A stretch of DNA of 64,000 nucleotides from the NCBI GenBank assembly GCA_944989445.1, contig CALYLW010000552.1, positions 567,565 through 631,564 on the forward strand, read 5' to 3'. Shown here piece after piece: positions 12,065-24,100 of the stretch (its first letter is position 1; each line of letters starts with the position of its first letter). The notes beneath the pieces were generated by a model. It saw nothing but the letters and a program-made list of their open reading frames with translations, was not told the origin of the DNA and ran no database searches. Both the position numbers and the translations under genes were made by a program. Source of the stretch: Ampullaceana balthica. Taxonomy: Eukaryota; Mollusca; Gastropoda; Lymnaeidae.

Positions 12065-12290
12065 TAGGGATGTACCGGATTCAAAATTTTGAAATCCGGC
12101 TGGAGCTGAAGTGGGCCGGATATATGAAGTGAAATCCGGCTGGAGTCAGAATCAGATTTGTTAAAATGGCCGGATTCCGGTTTTTCCGGGGCCATTATGA
12201 TTATGAATATATAAATTAGGGATCTACCGGCCAGCCGGATTTATGAAGTGAAATCCTGCCGGAGCCGAAGCCGGAGCCGGATTTTTAAAA
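12065..12290. repeat. AGGGATGTACCGGAT repeat
   Basis: It is rich in ATCCGGCTGGAGC-like motifs. A sister copy lies at 57206-57455, starting with the same AGGGATGTACCGGAT. It is probably a MITE family. It sits inside the MULE-like element. Confidence 0.6.
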
Positions 12291-12467
12291 TTACATAATA
12301 AAAAGGAAACAAAACAATTTGAATAATAAAAAAAAAGACTAGATTGACAAATTATGTGACCAACTCTTGTGCTATATTTAATCCGTTTATTATGGTCCTA
12401 TGACTTATATTTCATTCAAAAATATTCACTGGACATCAGCTGTGTTCATCCAGAGTTACGACTGACA

Positions 12468-12836
12468 TCAATCTTTCACAATCATCGTTTCCTGGAAGGA
12501 TAATTCCAGACAGATCAACTCGTCCTCATCTAGCCACTCAACAGCCTCTGTATGTGTATTTTCTCCTCTGGCAATAACTGCCATGCGTTCTCTTTGTCTT
12601 CTAGAAGTGATTCTCAAAGGACGGATTCGTTTTATCTGAGTTGATTCTTGAACAGTTTGGGTGGGAGGGGGGGGCACATTCTCCTGAGCCCGAGCTCTGT
12701 GTTGTCCTGTATGTTTCTTCAACATTGTTTGTGAGGCAAAATATGAGTGACATACTTTGCAAAGTCGATCAAATAAGCTGGTAATTACATGGTTGTACTT
12801 TGAAAGCTCCTGTTGATCTTGGCATAATTTCATCAA
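12468..12836 (-). CDS. C2H2 zinc-finger ORF carried by the MULE-like element
   Basis: This 122-residue frame has one classical finger at about residues 27-46 (CKVCHSYFASQTMLKKHTGQ plus a final H), a proline run, then a basic stretch and an acidic tail (EWLDEDELICLE). The upstream minus-strand frame 12955-13146 (HECVVYKSELDTAGLI region) may be another piece of the same gene. The pair could be an accessory gene of the element or a captured host gene fragment. It does not look like a transposase core. Whether it is expressed is unknown. Confidence 0.45.
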   Translation of the reverse strand: MMKLCQDQQELSKYNHVITSLFDRLCKVCHSYFASQTMLKKHTGQHRARAQENVPPPPTQTVQESTQIKRIRPLRITSRRQRERMAVIARGENTHTEAVEWLDEDELICLELSFQETMIVKD

Positions 12837-13272
12837 ATTTGAAAGTTTGTGCTACAAACACGGAAGGAAATCTATGAGAATCTGCATCTGCTCTTTCTTA
12901 AGCTTTGAGTCCATCATTTGTTTGGTTGATTGGGATTGGAGGAGGGAAGAATCTTTAAGGTAAAATGTTAAAATATGAGCTTCGTGCTTTGTCGCAACAT
13001 TTCATGTACTGATATTTAATAACAATTTGAGTGAAATATTTGCTGATGCGAACATGATCGTCAAACCATTCCTGATCCTTCGATATCAGTCCTGCTGTAT
13101 CCAATTCAGATTTATAAACAACACATTCATGAGATACCCATTTCAATGCTATTTTGACAATTTTGAAAATTATTTTAAAGGTATTTAAATTCTACTAAAA
13201 AAATATAAATAAATTAGAAAAAAAATACTAAAAATAATAAATGTGTGACATCACACATGGCCTGACCCCCCT

Positions 13273-13702
13273 GTCACATCTGATTAACATAATTTTGTGA
13301 CGTAAGGTCACGTGTACAAGAGACGCGGGAAGAAAGGAGCATTTCTATTGGTTGAAAGTGTTGGGCGAACAGTTGTGTGTAGACTTCCGACAGGGAAGCA
13401 TGATAGTGAATAGCTCAAGATTTCCACGTTATATTACCTCAAATAATTAATCTTGTGCACAATAATTCACTGAAAAATTCATTTATCCAAAACAACTTTA
13501 ATATACATATATATTGTACACATAAGAATCATTTGAGGTAATATAACGTGGAAATCTTGAGCTATTCACTATCATGCTTCCCTGTCGGAAGTCTACACAC
13601 AACTGTTCGCCCAACACTTTCAACCAATAGAAATGCTCCTTTCTTCCCGCGTCTCTTGTACACGTGACCTTACGTCACAAAATTATGTTAATCAGATGTG
13701 AC
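13273..13702. repeat. Perfect palindrome, 172-bp arms
   Basis: Arm 13273-13444 is an exact reverse complement of 13531-13702, as far as I can read by eye, around an 86-bp AT-rich loop. The arms start GTCACATCTGATTAAC. They contain CGTGTACAAGAGACGCGGG and end next to ACCTCAAAT. It lies at one end of the MULE-like element. Confidence 0.92.
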
Positions 13703-13791
13703 ACCCCCCCCCTGTCACAAAGTGTCACACTTTCTTAGATCCCCCCCCCCTCGGAGCGTGACGTACTTTATGGACGGCCCCTAATTTGATA

Positions 13792-15608
13792 AATCATGGC
13801 AAAGTTATGGGAAAAAAAAGGTTATTTTGTAATACGTACCTTACAATAAACAAAATGTGTTGGATATAACAAAAGCCAAAAAGTTGTTTCAAAAACTGTG
13901 ATACAAAAAACTATTAAATTTTTTAAAATTTTACCAACGCCATATTCGTTTCAACTTCCGAGTCGACAAAAACAAATAATATCAAAATGACGTTATCGAT
14001 TTTTACGATAGGCGGTCAACGAATTTCGTACACTTAACTACATCGAATTTGTAAAACTCCATTTCCACGTTGTTAAAAAATAAAACGTTATCGATTTTCG
14101 CCATCATTTGACGTATTGAAAAATGTACAGAATTAAGACTTTTCTTATGATTATAATGTCATTACAGAAATGATGAGTCAGTTAATTAATTATTTGAGAA
14201 GAGGACGCGGGCCAGTAAAAAATGCTTCGCGGGCCGGTTTCGGCCCGCGGACTGGACTTTGGACATCCCTGCTTTAAGCAGTCCATTAGTTTCTCCGTGA
14301 ATGGCCTTTGCAAAGCATTTTTTTGCATAATATGTTTTAAAATAATATCGCGCTTCATTGACTTCATAAAGTATATGTTTCCAAATGTCCAGAAAAAATT
14401 GCATTGTGACTAGCAAAGTTCCTGCGTCTGTTCGCGTGTTAAAATTTTTGTCAGCGTCTGTCAGTTTTTCTACAGCTTAAAAAAGCCTCAAAATGGCTCC
14501 ATGGTATATTGACTATTTTGTATCCCGAAGTCAGTTTAATGTCTTGCCTGTAGCAGCAATTAGATCTTTCCAAAGTACATGGCTATGGAAAAAAATGTGT
14601 AACAACGTTATAGTGTAGTAAAAATGTTACAACGTTTGTTTCAGGTGGAACGGAATGTAAACAAAAAAAGATTTAATAAACTGTTTAAGTGAGATTTGAC
14701 ATTGAGATTTTTTATGTCTTAAAACCTCTTGAACTCCTGTATACTTTCCAGCAGTAAAGCAATTATAACACACTTTGGGCATCTGCAGCCCATTATTTTA
14801 AGACCACCAGCTTTAAACTTATTTAAAATCATTTCAGAAATGTCGTAAAAAGATTTTTTTCTTTGAAAGTTTCTGCAACGTCGACTTTCTGATTTTCATT
14901 CTTTACATATCACACAATTGGATTTGTTTGATCATGATGCGAAATATTGAGAGCTAATGCATACAATGGAATAATGTTTGGTCTCACGTACCTGAAAGAT
15001 TATTTTTTTTACGAACTGCATCTCCTAAAACTGAAATGGTCTCATTTTGAATTCGAGGTGACACGTTGGTTTTTAAAAAAATCTTTTTGCAAATTTTGTT
15101 ATCGAAAGCACTAGATCGTACTTAGCTAGCACTAGCACAAGTTCCAGAATATTGCCTATATTAAAATTTGTATATTCCTCTCTTTGACGACGAAAAGCCA
15201 AATTCTATTTATCAGTAATTAATCATCTCAAACATTATAACACAAACTGCTTGCCCCCTTTGTTTAATTTTCTTTTTTACGTTTACAACAACAATAAAAA
15301 ATTATATTGTTCTTTTGTAATAGTCTATTCCTTTAAAATAGGCATATGTGGAGATCGTTATCTGTTGATGTGTCCATGCGTTCCCCCCAATGACTGCAAC
15401 GCTCACGGGACTGATGATGGTGATTATTTTTAAAAGTCTTATTTCTGGTTTCTTCTATTTGTAAATACATTACATTAAAATGATGATTCTGTAGGAGAAT
15501 ACGTCATATAAATACGCTAAAAAATTTTCCCAGTAATTTACATACCTTAAAATGAATCTCAGGTTACCCGTCTCATCTCTATTTTGGTTTAAGATCCGTA
15601 TCTATTTT
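13792..15608. other. No gene supported; hAT terminus near 14273
   Basis: A hAT-like end (inverse of CAGGGATGTCCAAAGTC, with GC-rich GGCCCGCG sub-terminal sequence) lies at about 14195-14273. The minus-strand frame 14280-14367 next to it (FMKSMKRDIILKHIMQKNA region) has transposase-like character but is too short to assign. The rest shows nothing. Confidence 0.4.
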
Positions 15609-16700
15609 GTAGAGAAGGCTTTCGATAGTGTTGACACGCCAACCCTGTGGAAGTTACTAAGACACTACGGGATACCACAAAAACTGACTGACATAATTAA
15701 GGCTTCCTACGAAGGACTTACATGTAGAATTGTCCATGGCCAACAAGCAACAGCGGCTTTTGAGGTACAGACCGGAGTCAGACAGGGGTGTCTGCTTTCA
15801 CCATTCTTATTTCTGCTAACCATCGACTGGATAATGAAAATGTCTACAGAGCAGAAGAGAAATGGTATCCAGTGGACACTATGGAAACAACTTGATGACC
15901 TGGACTTTGCGGACGACCTGGCCTTATTATCGCACTCACAGCAACAGATGCAGGAGAAAACCAACAATGTAGCACAATTCTCTGCTTGCCTTGGCCTGAA
16001 CATCCATAAGGGAAACAGCAAAGTCCTTAAAATAAACACATCAAGCAACACTCCAATAACACTGGAAGGAACAAATCTGGAAGAGGTGGATAGCTTCACA
16101 TACCTTGGAAGCATCATCGACACACAAGGAGGGACAGACGCCGATGTAAGAGTGAGAATTGGCAAAGCAAGATCATCATTTAAACAGCTAAAAAAAGTTT
16201 GGAGCTGCAACAACTTGACTCTTCATACCAAGGTCAGGATATTCAACACCACAGTAAAGCCTGTCCTACTGTATGGAGCAGAAACATGGCGAATAACAGC
16301 AGCCATTTCTAAAAAGCTTCAAGCCTTTATAAATACATGTCTCCGAGCAATTCTCCGAATCCGCTGGCCAAATGTCATCACCAATGAGGACCTCTGGCAA
16401 CGCACACAACAAGAGCCAGTGGAAGAGCTAATACGCCAGCGCAGATGGAGATGGATTGGCCACACTCTCAGAAAGCCTACATCTAGCATTGTGAGACAAG
16501 CCCTCACATGGAACCCCCAAGGCAAAAGGAAAAGAGGTCGTCCCAAAATGACCTGGAGAAGAGAACTGGAGGCAGACACAAAAATGAGCGGGCACAGCTG
16601 GGGGGCAGATTGAGAGACTGGCGCAGGACCGGGATGCCTGGAGAGACTTTGTTCGCGGCCTATGCCCCAGATGGGACGAAGGGCGATGATGATGATCTAT
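15609..16700 (+). mobile_element. 5'-truncated RTE-like LINE, reverse transcriptase part
   Basis: The frame starts inside the RT at EKAFDSVD (motif A). It continues with [13 protein letters not shown] (motif B), FADDLALLS (motif C) and [20 protein letters not shown], and ends in the long C-terminal region [13 protein letters not shown]...[19 protein letters not shown]. That tail is typical of RTE-related LINEs. The endonuclease is lost by 5' truncation. The frame stops early at 16613. One frame over, the expected C terminus continues ([20 protein letters not shown]) to a TGA at 16687-16689, followed by a GAT repeat tail. The break falls at a run of six Gs near 16600. Confidence 0.88.
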
Positions 16701-17654
16701 TTTGTAGAAGTTAATGTTAATATGTTGGACACTCTTTCAATCTTGCTGCACTTATAGTAATCTATTTATATCAATTTAATTTAGTCAATGTATGTTGTTA
16801 AAATTTTAGTGTTTGTTGGAATTTAATGGATATAGAAACTTTAGCTTCTACAAGATGAGTGTCTGACAAACTTGAATTAGTTATAGGTACCAGCACATTA
16901 TTGTCATGTTCTTATACTACTTTAAACTCTTGGTTATTCAGCTCAGTATATTTAGTATTAGAATAATTTACTTAGATTCTTTATTATCTTTGAAGTTTTG
17001 GCATTAGAAAAGTTCACGTTTTTTAACAGACCCTTCATTTCTTTTATTAACTTTTACCTTGGCTTTTCTTTTATTAAACTTAATTTAAAGTTGTTTTTTT
17101 CATTTTTAGAAATTAATTGACAAGGAATTTGCCGCCCTAAAAAAAGTGCCACCCTTAGCACTAGATTGGCTAATGTTTAAAATTGATACAACAGGAGCGG
17201 CTGTCAAAGTCGAGGAATCGATTAAGTTACCGGCAGATCAGTGTCGCATTGTAATGCCTCTTGGTTGTTCTGTTCATTAGCATAAGACACAGAAGAAATT
17301 ATATCCAATGTTGAGTTGGAAGTTTTCGGCAGAATAATCGTTCACATATTTTCAGATAGTACCTTTATTTCTTTCATTAATTTCTTATTTCGTTTCTGTT
17401 TTTTAAAATAATTTTTTATTTTATAAAAGCTACACTCTTTTCAAAATTGTCTTTCATAGAAGCTAATTAACAACGAGGAATTTGTCACCCCTAAAAAAGT
17501 GCCGACCGGGGTATTTGCCCCCCCTCCCTCGCTACACCACTGTTCAGTGCGGTGCGCATAGTGCGACGCGGTGCTGGTGTGCACACTAATACATACATGC
17601 ACACACACATATATATATATATACACATAGACTGCGTCTTGCTTTGTCTAGTTT
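16701..17654. other. No gene seen
   Basis: The stretch is AT-rich. GCCGCCCTAAAAAAAGTGCC at 17130-17149 and a similar segment at 17490 are pieces of a repeat that ends in a hAT-like terminus (CTACACCACTG) near 17541. A TA dinucleotide run follows at 17606-17630. Confidence 0.4.
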
Positions 17655-18330
17655 CTGGCGAATTATATATATTTACTAGTGTATCACCCGTCAAAAATGA
17701 CGGAAGTTTCAAAATAAATACACATCAGATTAAAAAAACAATGACGTCATATAATATTTTTATACAAAAGCGATCGCAGCGCCACCTAACAGCATTATTG
17801 CATACTTACTGACAAAAAGACAACGGGAATTATGTATATTGACTAGTGTATCACTCGTAAAAATGACGGAAGTTTTCAAAATAAATACACATCAGATTAA
17901 AAAATAACGTAATACAGAACTTTCATTTATTTTTAAATCGTTCCCTTTTCAAAAATTAAAATATAAGCATAAAACAATGACGTCATATAATATTTTTATA
18001 CACAATCGATCGCAGCGCCACTTAACTTACATCCATACAGACAACTGGAATCAATATACATAATTAACATAAGTAACTTATCCATGTTATATAAGTACGA
18101 AATATTAAACTTGCTGAAATGTACACAAAGTATTTCATAATAATTATAAATCCTCAAATCCTATTTTTACATCGTTCCCTTTTCAAAAATTAAAATATAA
18201 GCATAAAACAATGACGTCATATAATATTTTTATGCAAAATCGATCGCAGCGCCACCTAACAGCATTATTCCATACATACATACATACAGACAACGGGAAT
18301 TATGTATATTGATATAAATATATAGAGAGA
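17655..18330. repeat. GGCGCC-family repeat, tandem derivative copies
   Basis: About three partial units start near GTGTATCACCCGTCAAAAAT and carry AATGACGTCATATAATATTT and GATCGCAGCGCCACCTAAC. The element has a palindromic start (CCGTCAAAAATGACGG). Confidence 0.6.
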
Positions 18331-19337
18331 TGATAGTGACGCCTATTTCCAACTATTGTTCTCATATCCTTTCATAATGTATCCTCATAACGCATAAATA
18401 TAAAGCGTGAAACGGTGTGGAGGTAAAGGAAGATGAGTTGCATCACTAAGGAGAGGAAAAATTTGTGTTCGAAAAATAAATAGTGATCAACAGTTGTCAG
18501 CCAATGCACTGAAATTTCAACAGTGTGAAAATTTAAATTGCACCGCAGCCGAAATATTAGTAGCGGTTTCGTTGCTATGGTGATAATGCAAACTTTTGAC
18601 AGAAAAACTTAATTGTATCAAGAGTACAATATTGCCCGCTGTCTACGCGACTCCGATTTTAAATAACATAAATACAATGCCTAGTTTTAGTGGAAAGAAA
18701 ATAAACAGAGCTTTTTAATAATTTTTTTTTATTAAAAAAAAATAATTAAAAAATAAAAACCCGTAAAAAACCAAGTTTTTGACTATAAATCCTTTATATA
18801 CAGGAAAAACACTGCTGAAGTAACTTCGAGTCTAGACTCTTCCCTTTATATACAAGACATAACTAAAAGAATATAAAGTATTTAAAAACGCTGTTTATTT
18901 TCCTTTTAATGTAATATACAGCAAATGAAACTTGTTAAATTGGGAGCAATTTGTGACCAAGTGAAAGTGTGGTAACAATGCTTCGATTAATTTACACTTC
19001 TGTCGACCGATACCTTTGAATCTAAGACTCTGATAACCACTAGTAATTTAATTACACTTCAATTAAGGAAAGATTGATTATTGTGTCATCGAAATCAAGG
19101 AGATGGCCACACTGTAAATTGCAATGTTGTAGGAGTTCTCTAGGACTTCCTGAGTTGCTGGCAAGCCCAGGGTACCTAGAATATGACCTTCACCACACAA
19201 TCATATAAGCTGTGTTTACTTTTAAAGCAGTAATTATCTGCACATGATTTGCTTTGTCATAAAATTACAAATCCATGGGATTTTATATGTGATTAAAAAA
19301 TCTTTTGTTGTTTTTTTTGTTTTTGTTAATTGTTATT
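18331..19337. other. No gene seen; partial family X repeat
   Basis: A short family X piece lies at 18759-18850 (CCAAGTTTTTGACTATAAAT). The remainder shows no supported feature. Confidence 0.45.
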
Positions 19338-19349
19338 ATTAGAAAATAA

Positions 19350-19662
19350 GGGGATACGGTGGTCGAGTGGCAGCGCGCTCGACTTGCGTACCGATGGTCC
19401 ACCCAGCTTCGAGTGGGTACCTAACGCATAGTTAGGGAAAATAAAAGGCGGCTGGGTAATGCGTGGAACCCTTATAGCCGTGGCATGTGAACGCTGCATC
19501 ACTTGCCAAAATCAACTGCTGCCTTGCAGATGGTCTTGGCTGACCAAAGGCTATGGAAGCACATCCAGAAAAAACAGCAGGCTGAAGTCGGAGACCACGG
19601 GCCAATTGACGCAAAACTCGTCGGCACGCAAAACTAAAATTGAGAGCGAAGAAGAAGAAGAA
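19350..19662 (+). mobile_element. tRNA-headed SINE with GAA-repeat tail and 12-bp TSD
   Basis: The head GGTGGTCGAGTGGCAGCGCG matches an A box of a type II (Ser/Leu-like) tRNA. The B-box region is deleted or altered. The body (GGCGGCTGGGTAATGCGTGG, GAACGCTGCATCACTTGCC) is shared with the other SINEs, but the 3' third is different and ends in GAAGAAGAAG. The flanks carry ATTAGAAAATAA (19338-19349 and 19663-19674). The ORFs here are shadows. Confidence 0.88.
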
Positions 19663-19674
19663 ATTAGAAAATAA

Positions 19675-20195
19675 AAATATTTTTCTTTAAACAAAAACAA
19701 ACAAAAAAAGTTCTTGAACTTGAACCAAATTGACACATTATGCAGCATTATTCAAGTTTAATAAATTATTGAAATAATAATGTCGTTATTTAATAAACAA
19801 ATCTTTAAAAAAAAACTTTAGATGTTAAGAAAAATATTTTTCAATACAGGAAAATGCAATTAGCTGTTTTTAACCAATATATAATATATAACATATATGT
19901 ATATACAATATACATTTATCAACAAAGTAAAAGTACCACTTTATTCAAAGGATGCAGGCCCAGAGTTGTCAACACTGATTTGCAAAAAATTGCAACTATA
20001 AATTTTAATACTTTCACTATTATACTTTCAAACATTTATGTTTTGGCAGGTAAAATAATTGAAATTTAAAGCATATACAATTGTTTTTTAAAAGAACTAT
20101 ACAAGCTTAATAAAAGACTGCTATTAAAGACTGTGTACCGGTATCAAATAACTTTTTTAAAAAGTTCAACAGCTTTATATCAAGAAACAATAACA
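19675..20195. other. No gene seen
   Basis: This AT-rich stretch shows no supported feature. Confidence 0.5.
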
Positions 20196-20248
20196 ACTCA
20201 AATATGCCATCAATGAGAATAAACCTTGAACACAAAACAAATAATATT
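20196..20248 (-). pseudogene. Fragment of exon E and its upstream intron
   Basis: This short stretch repeats, with few differences, the 5' edge of exon E of paralogue 2 and the adjoining intron (about 21358-21408). The shared part includes the acceptor region and the bases after it. The rest of the exon is missing. It lies about 1 kb downstream of that exon in transcription direction, just outside the 36-bp inverted repeat, so it looks like a by-product of a local rearrangement. Confidence 0.6.
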
Positions 20249-20336
20249 ACATTATAACAAAATAATGGGTACAAAAAAGCATGTATGTATCTCTTTCTAA
20301 ATTAGATTTTCTGTAATCTAGATGCTTTGGTGTACT

Positions 20337-20372
20337 CATATGGTGTAACAATTTTTGTGCCATTCTATAGGT
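20337..20372. repeat. 36-bp inverted repeat, left arm
   Basis: This is a perfect reverse complement of 25191-25226. It starts CATATGGTGTAACAA and ends CTATAGGT. The two arms bracket paralogue 2, 4.8 kb apart. A weaker match continues for about 10 bp on the inner side. Confidence 0.85.
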
Positions 20373-21193
20373 CCGTAATAATGAGAGCTGATCATTAATA
20401 ACATACTAAATACAAGGCAATGACAGCAATGAGGAATGTTTTTAGATACTTATTTATCATTGCTTTAAGTGTAAAACAAAACATTTACTGGTATTTATTG
20501 AGCCCATGCACACACAAATATTTTTTTAATTTTCTCTTTAAAAGCTGTATTTGTCAATGATCACCTGATCACAATGAAATAAATAAATACACAATGAATG
20601 AATTCTCATGTCTAAGTCTTTTTTAGTGAAAATTTAAAGTCTCATGAATCAATTTCCTCTTGTCACATACCCTGGTGTCCAATTTTAAAAAAAATTTATT
20701 TGTAATTAAATAATTAAAGCAATGGGAGATGAACAACTTCAATTTTCTTTTCAAAAGCCTTACTTTCTAACATATGTTATGTCGGTGTTAATTGTTAGGT
20801 CTTACCTCTTGAAACAGAATACAAATGCAGATCAAAAATGAAAATGTGAAGAAAAAAAATTCAATGCCCATTAAAATGAAATCAATGTATGTCAAGTATT
20901 TGAAGAAAAAAAATTGAAATCATACAGGAGACTTGACTAAAGGATACAATTTAATACAAATATATGGTTTGTTTGTTATCTTTTTCAAGTGAATAAAATC
21001 TATTTTTTTACAACAAATGTAGGTTTAAACAAATTATCAATGTTATATTAAATATCAAATTTTACATAACACAGCAATAAATATCATATGCATGTATTAG
21101 TATTAGTGCTTTTAGCTACCCGGTGTTTGCTATATTAGGAGTAAGTAATTTTAACATAAAAAAACCACTGATAAACAATTTGTAGCTAAGCAA

Positions 21194-24100
21194 TTACCCA
21201 TACAGATAGAATTTACATTTGCCTGAAACCTCCCATTCACAGCGATCAGGTCTTACTTCTATGAAATTAGTTTTATCTGAAAATTCAAGGAAACGCACAA
21301 TTTCTTTTAAGTCTTGCATCTGGACTGTCCCATCATCTTTAGTAATTTTGACATCACCGCTCAAATAAGCCATCAGTGAGAATAAACCTTGAACACAAAA
21401 CAAATGTAAAAAATCATCATTTCAAATCTTATGAGGGAAATTCCAAAAGATAATTTATCATTACAATATTGTAAATAAGAGTTAAATATTGTTCATAGCT
21501 ATTAACATTATCAGTAAGTCTGTGCCACATTTGATTGCAAAAATGATTATTTGCCATACTGTGTACACTGCTTGTTTAAGTACAAGAAGAATAAAGAACT
21601 CACAAACATAAGTGCCCATCCACTCTGGGCCAGTATCTCCAGAATCCTGTTGAATTTGTTGAGGATTCGTATATTTTAGAATGTTGGGGCTGGCCTCAGT
21701 TTTAGTACCTGCACTTGCAAGGTCAAGGTTTATGGATTTTATGCTCAAATAATTCAGGATAGAATCAGGCAGGTCGTCAAATGGAAGATTACATTCTTTT
21801 TTAAAATCTGTTAAATGAAGTCATTTCATGTACTTGCAATTGTCGAATCAAAAAAGAAAATTTTTTTTTATCATATATACAATATAATAGTCCAAGTCAC
21901 TGGCTGGCTGGCTGGAAGGATGTGGAACGCTATGACGTCATTTTTTGAGCTTATATTTTAATACAAGGCGTGCATCGAAAGGCGCGCAAAAAGGTGTGCA
22001 AAATAATTATAAATTAAAGACCCGCTGTAAAAAAAATATATATTATATGATATAATTGTTTTAGCTTATATTTTAATTTTTGAAAAGGGAACGATGTAAA
22101 AATATAATTTGATGATTTATAATTATAAAATAATTTGTGTACATATCAGCAAGTTTAATATTTCGTATTTATCAAACAATGATAAGTTACTTGGGCTTTC
22201 GACAAAAAAGGGTAGGCGCCGTAGGCGCCCCACAGCTGCAGCGAGCGCCGTAGGCGCCCTACAATCCCTATTATAAAATATTTGTGTACATTTCAGTATG
22301 TTCAATATTAAGTATTTATCAAACAAGGATAAGTTAGTTGGGCATTCGAAAAAAGTGGGCGCCGTAGGCGCCTCAGCGCAGCCTAGTTAATTTATAAAGA
22401 CTCAAGGAAAACTTGAGAGATTAACATTTTAAATAGTCTAAAATTAATTTAATTTACTAGTAATGATATTGCTAATGGTCATTAAGTTGCCGCCATCTCT
22501 ATTATATAGTGAAAAGTGTGCGTATTAATCTGAAAGAATGGAATGTTAATAGCGAGAGGCATAGCCTCCTGCACTAAACACCAAGCTGCATTGACTTCAT
22601 AAAAATTAAAAAAAACATACATTTTGTTTTTAATTTATAATTAATTAATGTCGCTTGGCAATGTTGGCTGAAGAAGGCCAAAAACCATTTTAATTATCCT
22701 GTCTTTTCATTTTAAGCTTAAAGCACATCCTTGATTCACTTTTTATTCACTTTGACTAGCTCGTATACAGGCCCCCAAACATTAAAAAATTGTTGGAAGC
22801 TTACATTTTTATTTTTAAAAAAAATGAAAATGTTCATTTTTTCCTTCATGAGCAGAATAAGATAAAAAAGATACAAAATTAATCAACTAATAAAGGCATA
22901 ATGCATCTAAAGAAGGTACCGTGTGAGAGGCACTTTAGTGTTCTTGAATTTTTAGCAGGAATCAGTATCTATTTTATACCCAAGCACTTAGGTCAGAATA
23001 TTCACTCACCTCCATTTCCACATTTTAATAAACCTGAATAAAGTACTACTTCACATTCAGGTTCATCATCTACTTCAAAGGGAATACCCTTCCTGGCTAA
23101 AGAGATGGTTTTCTGAATGATAGATTACAACATTTATGCAATTCAAAACATTATTTAAAACATCAAAATGTTGATATTGTTTGCAATGAATTTTTAAAAT
23201 CATTAAAGTCTACCAATAACTAAGGATAAATTAAATACAAAAATAAATTTGCAATTAATTTATGCAAAGTGCTTTTTGTATCCCTTTTCGTAAATTCATT
23301 ATTAATGTAATTTTGCAATTGGACTCTTGGCAAGATATTGATTGATTTTATTTTTCAATTTTAACTTTTGAATTAATAATTAATAACCTTTGAAATGATT
23401 GGAATATAAACCACTATTAATCCCCTGACCTTCTTCAATTTAACTTTAATTTGATGTTAAAAAAGAATCAAGTGGATGGATAAGGTGAAGAAGAACCTAC
23501 AGCTGCTAGAGGTTCAAGCAAGCATGAGGAAGGCCATTGATCTGACTGAAAGAATGTTATTGAGCAGGTCAGAGTTTTTCATTTGGCTGTAGTGCCAAAG
23601 ATGATGATGTCACAGGTTGGTACAAATAGTAATTGGTCCAAATTTGTGAGACCTGCTGGAGAATGTAGCCCCTTCTTAAGTTACTTCCCCTTAAATCACA
23701 TCTTGCCTGTGAAGATTTTCATTTCGATCGTAGGTCAGTAAGAAAAGAATTAAGAGTCTGTTAATTAGTCCGGCTTTGGTCTCCATTTTGATTTTTTCCT
23801 CATCGTGGGGCACATGCAGAGGCTCCTCAGTGTGCTTTATAATAAATCACATTCTTGCTTTTCCTTTTACCCATTCTTCTGCCTGTCTGCCTATTTTTTC
23901 TGTTTATGCTTAAGTTTTTTAAAGTTGTATAACCCTATATATATATATATGCACACATTTATTCAATAAGTAAAGAGTCCAATGAGTTGCATATGTTCCG
24001 CCCATCTCATATTCTCATTAACAAAATATACTCATTTTAGTAGACTTGCTAGTTATTTAATTATATTTATGTAAATCCTCTCTTACCCAATCTTACCTTA

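Larger units (their letters stand above)
11954..13782. mobile_element. MULE-like element with 28-bp TIRs and 9-bp TSD
   Basis: The perfect 28-bp TIRs (11954-11981 and 13755-13782) begin AGGGGCCGTCCATAAAGTAC. The flanking 9-bp TSD is AATTTGATA (11945-11953 and 13783-13791). A 9-bp TSD fits Mutator-like elements, and the GCCGTCCATAAA end is shared with MITEs at 31924 and 55417. The interior holds a decayed GCCGGATTT-rich repeat (12065-12290), two minus-strand frames (12468-12836 and 12955-13146) and a perfect palindrome. No transposase is visible, so it is non-autonomous. Confidence 0.85.

Noticed and set aside
15400..15430. Hammerhead-like CTGATGA core
   Set aside because: No GAAA partner or stems could be placed around it.
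15707..16579. Minus-strand ORFs over the RTE-like LINE
   Set aside because: Antisense shadows with no domain signal. The plus frame has all RT motifs.
9260..17541. One large hAT element from CAGCGGCGTAGCG to CGCTACACCACTG
   Set aside because: The flanks do not share an 8-bp duplication, and the interval contains unrelated complete elements and a LINE.
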